From Oscillospiraceae bacterium (lineage in GTDB: Bacteria > Bacillota > Clostridia > Oscillospirales > Ruminococcaceae), in assembly GCA_017547525.1 (NCBI GenBank), contig JAFYPL010000014.1, forward strand, positions 1 through 62,683: a stretch of 62,683 nucleotides of DNA. The letters are read 5' to 3'. This document shows positions 35,769 through 44,784 of this stretch, one piece after another. The notes under the pieces are model-generated. The model had not been told where the DNA came from. It saw only the letters and a list, made by a program, of their open reading frames with translations, and did not search any database. Numbering within the stretch: the first letter of the stretch is position 1; each line of letters starts with the position of its first letter. Both the position numbers and the translations under genes were made by a program.

Positions 35769-38700
35769 TTATTTTCTGAACACAACGTTGCCTTTCCCTG
35801 CAACGTATTCCAGTTCATCAATTATATTTATACTTTCCCTTGCCCACAGTCTTTGTGGAGCTTTGATATATTGTTTTGTATCCTGAAGATAGAAATATAC
35901 AGGTATACCGCCAGTATATCTTTGTAAAACGGCTACAGATTTTTTAAATACCAGGGCATTCTGTGCCGGCACCTTAATATAAATACCATATTTAGGATCT
36001 TTTTTCAACGCCAATAAATGACGAGCCTCTTCAGAATCTATATCATAAATATTCTCAGCAATAATTGTAGCTTCTTCATCTTTCAAAGAAACCGTACCCT
36101 CAACAATAAGTACTGTATTGTCTGTAAGTGATACAGTAGTGCTATCAAACAATTTCGGGAAAACTATCATATCCATAGTACCTGAAAGGTCTTCTATGGT
36201 AATAAATCCCATTTTTTCATTTTTCTTTGTTGTATGATAACGATATTTTGCAACAATAGCTACAAGAGTCTGCTTCGTATTATCGTACATCTCATTGCCT
36301 TCATTAGTCAATTGAGAAATGTTGCAGGTTGATATATTTTTTACATAATCCATTCTCTTTTCCAGAGGATGTCCGGAAAGATAAATGCCTGCAAGACTCT
36401 TTTCCAGATTAAGTTTTTCTCCATCAGAGTAATCTTCCGCCGGTGGGAAGTGATCATCATCTTTAATAGTATATTTACTGTCTTCCACTGCACCAGGTAC
36501 GCTGAAAAGGTCTAACTGACCGGAAAGAGTATTTTTCTGCTCATTGTTTATACTGTTCAGCAGATAATCAATATTTATAAATAACCTTCTGCGGTTAACA
36601 CCAAACTGATCAAAAGCCCCTACTTTTACAAGACTTTCCATAGCGCGGCGGTTAAAACCTTTGTCTGACATTCTTCTGCAGAAATCAAAAATGCTTTCAA
36701 AAGGACCTTTGGCATCCCTTTCGGCAGTCATAGCATCCACAAAGCTTTTGCCCACATTTTTGATAGCAGCCATACCGTAACGCAGACTATCACCTTCTAC
36801 CACAAAACCTGAATAACCTTTATTGATATCTGCAGGCAAAATATTAATATTCAGTCGATGACATTCCTGTGTATACTCAAGTATCTTTGCAGTGTTATCA
36901 AAAATACTTGTAAGCATAGCAGCCCAGAATTCTTTTGGATAGTGCGCTTTCAGGTATGCAGTCTGATAAGCAACATAAGCGTATGCAGCTGCATGTGGTT
37001 TATTGAAAGCATATGAAGCAAAGCTTGACATTTCGTCAAAAATTTCTGTAGCTATATTTTCACTTACACCATTTTCAGCACATCCGGTGATAAAGTGAGA
37101 ACGTTCAGCTGCCATAACATCAGCTTTTTTCTTACCCATAGCTCGACGAACAAGGTCAGCCTGACCGTAACTGTATCCCGCCAGTGTGCGACAGATCTGC
37201 ATTACCTGTTCCTGATAAACTATGCAACCATTTGTAACCTGAAGAATATTTTCCAGTAATGGATGTTTATATTTAATAAGCTGAGGATTGTGTCTGTTCC
37301 GTATAAAAGTTGGTATGGAATCCATAGGACCTGGACGATACAGAGAAATAACCGCTATAAGGTCTTCTATATCAACCGGTTTCAGGTTTACGAGCACATT
37401 CTTCATACCACCACTTTCAAACTGGAACACCCCCATGGTATCACCGTCTGCCAGCATCTGGAATGTTTTCTTATCATCTGTAGGTATTCTGTCAGCTCGG
37501 AATTCCGGTGTGTGCTGCTGTATCATTTTTTCTGCGTGGTCTATAACTGTAAGTGTACGCAGACCAAGAAAGTCCATTTTCAGTAGTCCCAGTTCTTCGA
37601 TGGTAGTCATCGGGAACTGCGTAACAAGCTGACCGTCATTATTCTGCAGCGGAATGTATTCAACAACTGCTTTATCTGTAATTACAACACCTGCTGCATG
37701 TGTGGAAGCGTTTCTCGGCATGCCTTCCACTTTCATAGCCAGATCAATGAGTTCTTTTATCTGTGGGTCAGCATCATACATTTCTTTCAGCTCCACGGAC
37801 ATTTTCAGGGCTTTTTCAATTGTCATGCTCTGCCCTGGTGCATTCGGAATAAGTTTTGCTATCTTATCCACCGCCGCATACGGCATATCGAGCACACGAC
37901 CTATATCACGGATAGCACCACGGGCCGCCAGAGTACCGAAAGTGATAATCTGACAAACATGGTCTTCACCGTATTTTTCGGTAACATAATCAATTACCAA
38001 CGGACGTTTTTCATAACAGAAGTCTATATCAAAGTCCGGCATGGAAATACGTTCAGGATTCAGGAATCTTTCGAAAATCAGATTGTATTTCATAGGGTCA
38101 ATATTTGTGATACCGCAACAGTAAGCACAAAGGCTGGCTGCACCACTACCACGTCCCGGTCCCACTGGGATATTGTGACTTCTGGCATAGTTTATAAAAT
38201 CATAAACTATTAGATAGTAGTCAACAAAACCCATTTTACTGATTATGCCTATTTCATAATTCAGTCTTTCTTCCAGTTCAGGAGTAATTTCGTCATATCT
38301 CTCCCTGAGACCGTCCCAGCATAATTTAACAAAAAATTCCTTGTTAGGGCTACCGTCAGGTGAAGTATATACCGGCAACTTTGTACGGCCGAATTCATAG
38401 TCAAAATTACACTTTTCCGCAATTTTTACTGTGTTTTCGCATGCCTGCGGAATGTATGAAAACAGTTCATACATTTCCTCTGTACTCTTTACATAAAATT
38501 CATCTGTTTCAAACTCCAGTGTATCAGGGTCAGAGAGACGTTTATTGGTCTGTACGCATATAAGTGCATACTGCATTTTGGAGTCTTCTTTACTGATATA
38601 GTGACAGTCATTAGTTGCAACCAGCTGTATGTCCAGTTTCTTTGCCAGCTGTAATAACATAGGCAATACTTTTTGCTGATCTTCTATACCATGATCCTGT

Positions 38701-39221
38701 ATTTCAATATAGTAATCGTCGCCAAAAAGATTTTTATAAAAAAGAGCTGTTTCTTCTGCTCTGTCGATATCACCTGCCAGTAAGGCACGAGGTATCTCGC
38801 CGGCAAGACAGGCAGACATACAGATAAGACCTTCATGATACTGTTCCAACAGTTCGTGGTCGATTCTTGGTTTGGTATAAAAACCTTCTGTAGAACCAAG
38901 TGTTACCAGTTTAATGAGATTCTGATAACCAATCTCATTTTTTACCAGCAGAACAAGATGATAATAGCCATCCACGCGGTGAACTTTGTCTTTCCTGCCG
39001 CGGCTGGCTACATACACTTCACAACCGATAATAGGTTTTATACCTTCTTTTTTCGCTTTTTTATAAAAATCTACACAACCATACATAACGCCGTGGTCAG
39101 TAATGGCTACGGCGCTTTGTCCTGATTCTTTAATATGTTTCATCAATCTGTCTATGCGGCATGCGCCATCCAGCAGACTGTATTCAGTGTGCAAATGAAG
39201 ATGCACAAAGTCTTTATTCAT
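35769..39221 (-). CDS. dnaE: DNA polymerase III alpha subunit DnaE
   Basis: Replicative polymerase subunit; in Firmicutes with PolC it extends primers before hand-over. The 1150-residue protein has an N-terminal PHP domain (FVHLHLHTEYSLLDGACR), the palm with the catalytic DFDIDF motif in ISMPDFDIDFCYEKR, finger and thumb domains, helix-hairpin-helix repeats, and a C-terminal OB-fold (VAIVAKYRYHTTKKNEKMGF). No proofreading exonuclease is present, as expected. It begins 1 nt after whiA and is followed by pfkA. Confidence 0.97.
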   Translation of the reverse strand: MNKDFVHLHLHTEYSLLDGACRIDRLMKHIKESGQSAVAITDHGVMYGCVDFYKKAKKEGIKPIIGCEVYVASRGRKDKVHRVDGYYHLVLLVKNEIGYQNLIKLVTLGSTEGFYTKPRIDHELLEQYHEGLICMSACLAGEIPRALLAGDIDRAEETALFYKNLFGDDYYIEIQDHGIEDQQKVLPMLLQLAKKLDIQLVATNDCHYISKEDSKMQYALICVQTNKRLSDPDTLEFETDEFYVKSTEEMYELFSYIPQACENTVKIAEKCNFDYEFGRTKLPVYTSPDGSPNKEFFVKLCWDGLRERYDEITPELEERLNYEIGIISKMGFVDYYLIVYDFINYARSHNIPVGPGRGSGAASLCAYCCGITNIDPMKYNLIFERFLNPERISMPDFDIDFCYEKRPLVIDYVTEKYGEDHVCQIITFGTLAARGAIRDIGRVLDMPYAAVDKIAKLIPNAPGQSMTIEKALKMSVELKEMYDADPQIKELIDLAMKVEGMPRNASTHAAGVVITDKAVVEYIPLQNNDGQLVTQFPMTTIEELGLLKMDFLGLRTLTVIDHAEKMIQQHTPEFRADRIPTDDKKTFQMLADGDTMGVFQFESGGMKNVLVNLKPVDIEDLIAVISLYRPGPMDSIPTFIRNRHNPQLIKYKHPLLENILQVTNGCIVYQEQVMQICRTLAGYSYGQADLVRRAMGKKKADVMAAERSHFITGCAENGVSENIATEIFDEMSSFASYAFNKPHAAAYAYVAYQTAYLKAHYPKEFWAAMLTSIFDNTAKILEYTQECHRLNINILPADINKGYSGFVVEGDSLRYGMAAIKNVGKSFVDAMTAERDAKGPFESIFDFCRRMSDKGFNRRAMESLVKVGAFDQFGVNRRRLFINIDYLLNSINNEQKNTLSGQLDLFSVPGAVEDSKYTIKDDDHFPPAEDYSDGEKLNLEKSLAGIYLSGHPLEKRMDYVKNISTCNISQLTNEGNEMYDNTKQTLVAIVAKYRYHTTKKNEKMGFITIEDLSGTMDMIVFPKLFDSTTVSLTDNTVLIVEGTVSLKDEEATIIAENIYDIDSEEARHLLALKKDPKYGIYIKVPAQNALVFKKSVAVLQRYTGGIPVYFYLQDTKQYIKAPQRLWARESINIIDELEYVAGKGNVVFRK

Positions 39222-39222
39222 A

Positions 39223-40104
39223 TCATTCCTCTATCTGTGCTAAAGAGCACAATTTCTGCAATCTTCTGTTTACAGAAGATTTTGTCATTGGTTCGGAACA
39301 TAATTTCCCCAGATCTGTTAGAGAAAGTTCCGGGTTTTCCAATTTCAGCTGCGCCAGTTCCTGCATATCTTCCGGCAAATCATACAGCAATTCTGTTTCT
39401 ATCAATTTGGTGATAGCTTTTATAACCTTCTGTCCGGCTTTTATAGTTTTTGCTATATTTGCAGTATCGCAGTTAGTCAAACGGTTCTGATGATTTCGGA
39501 TATCTTTTATCATTTTACCACCCATAAGTTCCAGACAGGACTGCTGTGCACCTACTGTAACAAGAAACTCTTCTATTGTCTGACTGTTTTTTGTGTATAC
39601 AACGTAAGACGCTTTTCTTTTACTGATACTGAAATCAAAACCAGCCAGTGCCAGTACCGTACGTACATACATAGCCATCTGCTCTTTTTTATATGTAAAC
39701 TCCAAATGATATCCTTTTTCCGGATCCACAAGAATACCATCCGCAACAAAAAGACCTATAAGAAAATGATTAAGGCATTTTTCACAGTCGCCGTATTCAG
39801 CCTGAAGTACATTTAGGCGCTGTACGTCTTCCGGTTCTGTAATATAAAGTTTAGTAACCTGGCGTTTGCCTTCCTGTTCTTTGTCAACAACATAGGAAGA
39901 AATATCATATCTGCCAAGCATTTTTTTTACAACCTTGGCAGATTTGGTAATATCAGGTTTAACACTTAGTGCTTTCACTGCATTATCTATATTTTCTCTG
40001 AAAAAATAGCCTTTCAGAAAGCTGATATTGCAGCAGTCTTTTTTTGAGAAAGTAAAGTTATCCAGAGCTTCTGTTCTACTCTGTTTTGAAAAGGTGGACT
40101 CCAT
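39223..40104 (-). CDS. whiA: WhiA family DNA-binding protein
   Basis: Chromosome-associated protein with a degenerate homing-endonuclease (LAGLIDADG-like) N-terminal domain and a C-terminal helix-turn-helix; in Bacillus it affects division and chromosome segregation. The 293-residue protein shows CCNISFLKGYFF at the start, CEKCLNHFLIGLFVADGILVDP as the second motif and LSLTDLGKLCSEPMTKSSVNRRL as the helix-turn-helix. It follows rapZ with no gap. The usual intervening gene yvcK is absent. Confidence 0.93.
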   Translation of the reverse strand: MESTFSKQSRTEALDNFTFSKKDCCNISFLKGYFFRENIDNAVKALSVKPDITKSAKVVKKMLGRYDISSYVVDKEQEGKRQVTKLYITEPEDVQRLNVLQAEYGDCEKCLNHFLIGLFVADGILVDPEKGYHLEFTYKKEQMAMYVRTVLALAGFDFSISKRKASYVVYTKNSQTIEEFLVTVGAQQSCLELMGGKMIKDIRNHQNRLTNCDTANIAKTIKAGQKVIKAITKLIETELLYDLPEDMQELAQLKLENPELSLTDLGKLCSEPMTKSSVNRRLQKLCSLAQIEE

Positions 40105-40974
40105 TTATGATTTCCCCCTGGTTATATCTCTATGATGAACCTGTACAGAATATCCTTGTTCCTTTATATGGTTATACATAGCATTTGCAAAAGAAACAGA
40201 ACGATGTTTACCGCCAGTACAACCGTACCCTATTGTCAGATGACTTTTACCTTCCTGAATATACAGCGGCAGAGAGAAATCAAGCAGACTCCGCTGACGG
40301 TCAAATAACTGTTTCGCCTCATCCCGTGAGAAAACAAATGTTCTTATTTCTTCATCATTACCAGTAAGATTACGCAATTCAGGCACATAAAATGGGTTTT
40401 TTAAACAGCGAACATCAAACATTACGTCAACGTCTCGTGGCACACCGAACTTAAAGCCAAATGAAACCACATCAATAGTCATAACCTGTTTTTTATCGTT
40501 TACGATGTAACTCAGTACACGATCCTTCAGCTGTGATGTGGAAAAAAGTGTTGTATCAATTATATAATCCGCATGATTATATAACGGTGAAAGAACTTTT
40601 CTTTCGTAATCCACAGCCTCTTCTATAGTCATATCTTTCTGCAACATCAAAGGATGTTTACGTCTGGTTTCTTTGTATCTGTCCAACAGAACTTTATCCT
40701 GTGCATCAAGGAAAATTATTTTACCAGTACCACTTTCCTGTAATCCTTCAATAGCAGTAAGGAGAGTAGAAAAATCCTCACCATTGCGTATATCTACTAC
40801 ACAGGCTACTTTTTTATTATGTGAAAAGAAGTCATCTTTCAATTCCAGCAGTTTCAGTATCAGTGGTGATGGCATATTGTCTATACAGAAAAACCCTATA
40901 TCTTCCAATGCCTTCACAGAAATACTTTTACCTGCACCGGACATGCCGGTTATGATAACAAAACTGTAATCCAT
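40105..40974 (-). CDS. rapZ: RapZ/YvcJ nucleotide-binding protein
   Basis: P-loop protein with GTPase/ATPase activity; the E. coli homologue controls a small-RNA pathway for aminosugar synthesis, while the Bacillus homologue (YvcJ) affects competence. The 289-residue protein has Walker A GMSGAGKS at 10-17, the conserved VDIRNGEDF segment and the C-terminal GCTGGKHRSVSFANA and VHHRD motifs. It lies between murB (21 nt upstream) and whiA (no gap). In this organism the target is unknown. Confidence 0.94.
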   Translation of the reverse strand: MDYSFVIITGMSGAGKSISVKALEDIGFFCIDNMPSPLILKLLELKDDFFSHNKKVACVVDIRNGEDFSTLLTAIEGLQESGTGKIIFLDAQDKVLLDRYKETRRKHPLMLQKDMTIEEAVDYERKVLSPLYNHADYIIDTTLFSTSQLKDRVLSYIVNDKKQVMTIDVVSFGFKFGVPRDVDVMFDVRCLKNPFYVPELRNLTGNDEEIRTFVFSRDEAKQLFDRQRSLLDFSLPLYIQEGKSHLTIGYGCTGGKHRSVSFANAMYNHIKEQGYSVQVHHRDITRGKS

Positions 40975-40995
40975 TTTCTACTCCTTTGAATTTAT

Positions 40996-41880
40996 TTAAA
41001 CAATAATCATCTCTTTTTCCAGTTGTACGCCTTTTTCTTCCAGTACAATCCGGGTAACTTTATCAGCCAGCCGTACTATATCCTGGCATGTTGCATCACC
41101 GATGTTCACAATGAAACCGGCATGTTTATCACTGACCTGTGCGCCACCAACTGTAAGACCTTTAAGCCCGCATTCATCAATAAGTGCAGCCGCAAAATAT
41201 CCAACAGGGCGTTTAAAAGAACTACCTGCGCTTGGTTTATCCAATGGCTGTTTATCACGACGTCTGTTCATGATATCTTCCATGAATGACCATAATTGCG
41301 CACTATCGCCTTCATTTAATCTGAATCTGGCTGACACAATAAACCAGTCGTTTTTCATAAACGCTGAATGGCGGTACGAAAAATCACACTGTTCTTTTGT
41401 TATTGTGTGCAGATTACCTTTTTCATCAATATAATCCACTGACTCAAGGCATGCAGATATCTCACCGCCATATGCACCAGCATTCATATACACACCACCA
41501 CCGATGTTACCAGGTATACCATAGCAACATTCAATACCTGCCAGAGAATTCTCCTGTGCAAGTTTTGCAGCGGCTGTCATCGATACACCAGCACCTGCAC
41601 AAAGAAGGTTGCCGTTCAGGTTAAGTTCTTTCAAATTTGATGTTTTTATTATAACACCATCAAACCCTTCGTCTCGGAAAATAACATTTGAACCATTTCC
41701 CAGGAAATAGTGCTTAATTTTATTCTGGTTTAAAAATTTAATAAGATTTGCAGCTTTTTTCGCTGTGTCTGGCATGGCAATACACATAGCGTTGCCGCCC
41801 ACTCTGAATGTAGTATGTTTTTTCAGACTTTCATCAAAGCAGGCTGCAATTTCGTTCTGTTCTAAAAATTTTTTAAGCAT
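40996..41880 (-). CDS. murB: UDP-N-acetylenolpyruvoylglucosamine reductase
   Basis: FAD enzyme that makes UDP-N-acetylmuramate for peptidoglycan. The 294-residue protein fits the shorter type IIb form. FAD-binding features are HTTFRVGGNAMCIAMP and FLGNGSNVIFRDEGFDGVII; the catalytic region has GIPGNIGGGVYMNAGAYGGEI, and PSAGSSFKRP supplies the catalytic serine region. It overlaps the glcK stop by 8 nt and is followed by rapZ. Confidence 0.96.
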   Translation of the reverse strand: MLKKFLEQNEIAACFDESLKKHTTFRVGGNAMCIAMPDTAKKAANLIKFLNQNKIKHYFLGNGSNVIFRDEGFDGVIIKTSNLKELNLNGNLLCAGAGVSMTAAAKLAQENSLAGIECCYGIPGNIGGGVYMNAGAYGGEISACLESVDYIDEKGNLHTITKEQCDFSYRHSAFMKNDWFIVSARFRLNEGDSAQLWSFMEDIMNRRRDKQPLDKPSAGSSFKRPVGYFAAALIDECGLKGLTVGGAQVSDKHAGFIVNIGDATCQDIVRLADKVTRIVLEEKGVQLEKEMIIV

Positions 41881-42835
41881 TGTTTACCCCAAGCATCGCT
41901 GCACCGATAATACCAGCGTCATTTCTGAACTTAGCGATAGTGATCTTTGTTCTTTCGGCAGCATTTCTTGCATAATCTTCAGCGTCAAAATATGGCTTGA
42001 TCAGATCCAGCAGAAATTCTTTTTCGTTTGAAACACCACCACCCAGGCAGAGTACTTCTGGCTGGAAAATATTGATAAGGTTAACAATACCTGCGGAAAG
42101 ATATTTTATGTATCTGTTTACCAGTTCTGTAGCTACAGCATCACCGGCTTTATATGCATCAAAAGCAGTTTTTGCATTAACTTTTTCCAGGTCAGTTGTA
42201 AACTTCCACAGAGCACTATCAGGATTAGCTTCCATAGCGGCTTTTGTATCTCTTGTCAGTGCACTGGCAGATGCATATCTTTCAAAACAACCTTTTCTAC
42301 CACAGTTACACTGTCTGCCATTTACCTCGATAACAACATGACCTACTTCAAGGCCTGCGCTGTTGTGACCAGCATAAATCTCGCCACCTACATATGCGCC
42401 ACCGCCTATACCGGTACCTAATGTAACGATAAGTGCATCATTACAACCTTTTGCGCTACCTGCTACAACTTCTGCAACTATTGCAGTATTTGCATCGTTT
42501 TCAATATGAACTGGTATTTCAAAATATTTACCAAGGTTTTCTTTCAGTGTCCAGTTTGTATAACCAAAGTTAACATTCTGCCATACAATACCGCGTTTAC
42601 CATCAACTGAACCAGGTGTACCAATACCTACACTTACAATATCTTTCTTCATGTCATAACCATTTTCTTCACAGAGAGCACAACATAAATCAAAAATATC
42701 TTTTTCCAGCTGTGCTTCTGGCTTTGGCAGGTTTGTTCTTACACTTTTTTTACAAATGATGTTACCTTCACCATCTACAACACCCGCTGCGATATTTGTA
42801 CCACCAAGGTCAACACCAAGATATAATTTCTGCAT
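41873..42835 (-). CDS. glcK: ROK-family glucokinase
   Basis: Sugar kinase, most likely glucose to glucose 6-phosphate. The start is at the ATG giving MQKLYLGVDLGGTN, with AGGAG upstream; seven extra upstream residues are possible but unsupported. The 320-residue protein has the phosphate motif LGVDLGGTNIAAG, VTLGTGIGGGAYVGG, the glucose-binding EVGHVVIE and the ROK zinc motif CNCGRKGCFE. Lack of a helix-turn-helix domain argues against a repressor. It lies between hprK and murB, in line with a carbon-control unit. Confidence 0.9.
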   Translation of the reverse strand: MQKLYLGVDLGGTNIAAGVVDGEGNIICKKSVRTNLPKPEAQLEKDIFDLCCALCEENGYDMKKDIVSVGIGTPGSVDGKRGIVWQNVNFGYTNWTLKENLGKYFEIPVHIENDANTAIVAEVVAGSAKGCNDALIVTLGTGIGGGAYVGGEIYAGHNSAGLEVGHVVIEVNGRQCNCGRKGCFERYASASALTRDTKAAMEANPDSALWKFTTDLEKVNAKTAFDAYKAGDAVATELVNRYIKYLSAGIVNLINIFQPEVLCLGGGVSNEKEFLLDLIKPYFDAEDYARNAAERTKITIAKFRNDAGIIGAAMLGVNNA

Positions 42836-42888
42836 AATAAATCTCCTATGCTCCATATATTAAAAATTTAAATCTATAATTCTCGAAA

Positions 42889-43806
42889 TCAAGCCTTGAT
42901 ACCAAGTTTTTCCAGAAGTTCCTGTGCTGCAAAGTAGCCCATTTTCTTCTGTCTGTTTACTACAGCCGCTGTTTCAATAACAATAGAAATGTTACGACCT
43001 GGTCTTACCGGAATTACGGATTTGATAACAGGCACACCCATAATATCTGTATATTCATCTGTAAGACCTGTAGTACTATAACTCTTATCTGCTTTCCAGT
43101 TTTCCAGTTCAATAACCATATCGATTTCCTGTGTCAGTTTTACTGCAGAAGCACCATATGTTCTGGCAATATTAATGATACCAACACCACGCAGTTCGAT
43201 AAAGTTCTGAATATTTGCCGGGGACTGACCAACCAGTTTTTTATTGGAAAGACGTCTGATTTCAACAGCATCATCAGCGATAAGGCGATGACCGCGTTTT
43301 ACCAGTTCAATAGCTGTTTCACTTTTACCTACACCACTGTCGCCAGTAATAAAGATACCTTCACCAAAAACTTCCATGAGAACACCATGACGTGTAACAC
43401 GCATAGCAAGCTCTGTGTTCAGGTAACTGATAGCAGTAGCCATAAACTTGGATGTTTCTTCGTTTGTTCTCAGCAGTGGAACTTTGTGCTGACGTGCAGC
43501 CTCAACTATTTCTGTAGAAATAAGCTGGTTTCTTGTGATAATAACAGCCGGAACCTGACGTGAGAACAGATTGTTGATACGTTCCATTTTTACTTCGTGT
43601 TCAAGGCTATCAAGATAGCTGAACTCCATTACACCAAGAATCTGAATACGGCTAGGGTCAAAATTCTGGCTGAAACCAGAAATCAAAAGACCCGGACGGT
43701 TCACTTCTGTACTGGTAATCTGAATCTGACTGGTATCACCAGGAACAGACAGTACTTCAAGGTTAAGCTGTGCGATAAAATTTTCCAAAGTAACAAAGAA
43801 TTTCAT
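42889..43806 (-). CDS. hprK: HPr kinase/phosphorylase
   Basis: Bifunctional enzyme that phosphorylates or dephosphorylates HPr on serine and so controls carbon catabolite repression in Firmicutes. The 305-residue protein has an N-terminal DRTGG-like domain, catalytic His140, Walker A GDSGVGKS at 155-162, the signature ELRGVGIINIARTYGASAV and the C-terminal PVRPGRNISIVIETAA. A strong promoter precedes it, and it heads hprK-glcK-murB-rapZ-whiA-dnaE-pfkA. Confidence 0.96.
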   Translation of the reverse strand: MKFFVTLENFIAQLNLEVLSVPGDTSQIQITSTEVNRPGLLISGFSQNFDPSRIQILGVMEFSYLDSLEHEVKMERINNLFSRQVPAVIITRNQLISTEIVEAARQHKVPLLRTNEETSKFMATAISYLNTELAMRVTRHGVLMEVFGEGIFITGDSGVGKSETAIELVKRGHRLIADDAVEIRRLSNKKLVGQSPANIQNFIELRGVGIINIARTYGASAVKLTQEIDMVIELENWKADKSYSTTGLTDEYTDIMGVPVIKSVIPVRPGRNISIVIETAAVVNRQKKMGYFAAQELLEKLGIKA

Positions 43807-43832
43807 AGTTTTTTCTCCATTTTTCGAACACT

Positions 43833-43853
43833 ATATAATTATTATAATTATAT
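43833..43853. promoter_or_regulatory. AT-rich palindrome over the hprK -10 box
   Basis: ATATAATTA/TAATTATAT are perfect 9-bp inverted arms around TTA. They cover the -10 hexamer and the predicted start of hprK, a typical place for an operator. In such AT-rich DNA the symmetry may be accidental. Confidence 0.35.
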
Positions 43854-43875
43854 AATAACACGCATTCCTTTTCAA
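43847..43875 (-). promoter_or_regulatory. hprK operon promoter
   Basis: Minus-strand -35 TTGAAA (43870-43875) and perfect -10 TATAAT (43847-43852) have a 17-nt spacer, about 40 nt downstream of the gerC stop. It makes the hprK operon independent of the germination operon. Confidence 0.75.
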
Positions 43876-43917
43876 CTCCAAAATACAGCAGGTTATATAT
43901 TTTAATCATCCTTATGG

Positions 43918-44784
43918 TCACATATCTGTAATGTTTACATGAACATTAATTCCATGGCATGTTTTACCTGTTTGCGTACAAAACCAATGCAGATTATATA
44001 TCTGCGCAACATGAATATTTTCATATATTTCATACACTTTATTGGCCATCTCTTTCTTAAGCAGATTATCGAATACAGATTTAGAACTTATACTGTCACC
44101 TATCCCTTTTCTTTCTTTTACAGAGAAATTTATTACAATATTCAGCTCGCCGTTATCCGTATAAAAAAACGTTTTGATGTTGCTCAATCTAGCCCACAGG
44201 TTTTCATTATGGAACGAATAACCTGTACTTTTCAAATTATTCGTCAATATAGCCAGAATCGTATTTTCGGATTCACTCAGTATTTCGGTGACAACACCTT
44301 CAATAATAACAGTATTCAGTATTTCATTTCTATCAGAAATCAATGGTATCATACCGCTTACTTTTCCGTTTTCAAGAGATAAATTATACATGGGCGACAG
44401 AATATTTTCTGCATATATATCTACATTCTTTCCAACGTAAAAAACAATGTTGGCACATGGTGTAACTTTAAGACTATTAACAAAAAAAAACGCACCGTTT
44501 AATTCATCGTATAGAAAAGATTTACCGATATATACATTCTTACATAGTCGGAAATTATATTGTCTATCTTTCATTATCTGGGCAGCCATGGTATAGATAT
44601 CTTCCGTACTGTAAACAGATTCTTTAAAATTTTCTTCTGCATCTGAAAAATCATAGTACGACAGCTTCAAAGTATACAAATCTTTTTCTTTGTCCAGTGT
44701 AATGCTTTTTACATATGATATATTATCTCTGCTGCATCCTGAAAAAAGAAATATAACCACAAGGAAAAAACTAATTTTTCGCAT
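43918..44784 (-). CDS. GerC-type germinant receptor lipoprotein
   Basis: Lipoprotein subunit of a spore germinant receptor (Ger(x)C family). The lipobox LFSGC places the acylated cysteine at residue 17 after a short signal peptide. At 288 residues it is clearly shorter than Bacillus GerAC (about 370), so one of the usual domains may be reduced. The C-terminal part (IGDSISSKSVFDNLLKKEM, then NKVYEIYE) follows the family. It overlaps gerB by 14 nt and ends the operon. Which germinant is sensed cannot be told from sequence. Confidence 0.82.
   Translation of the reverse strand: MRKISFFLVVIFLFSGCSRDNISYVKSITLDKEKDLYTLKLSYYDFSDAEENFKESVYSTEDIYTMAAQIMKDRQYNFRLCKNVYIGKSFLYDELNGAFFFVNSLKVTPCANIVFYVGKNVDIYAENILSPMYNLSLENGKVSGMIPLISDRNEILNTVIIEGVVTEILSESENTILAILTNNLKSTGYSFHNENLWARLSNIKTFFYTDNGELNIVINFSVKERKGIGDSISSKSVFDNLLKKEMANKVYEIYENIHVAQIYNLHWFCTQTGKTCHGINVHVNITDM

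Noticed and set aside
34999-35886. A 295-codon plus-strand frame antisense to pfkA and the end of dnaE
   Set aside because: Low-complexity Cys/Ser/Thr/His-rich shadow with no ribosome-binding site or motif, opposite two certain genes.
37698-38213. A 171-codon plus-strand frame inside dnaE
   Set aside because: Shadow of the conserved polymerase palm region; no independent support.
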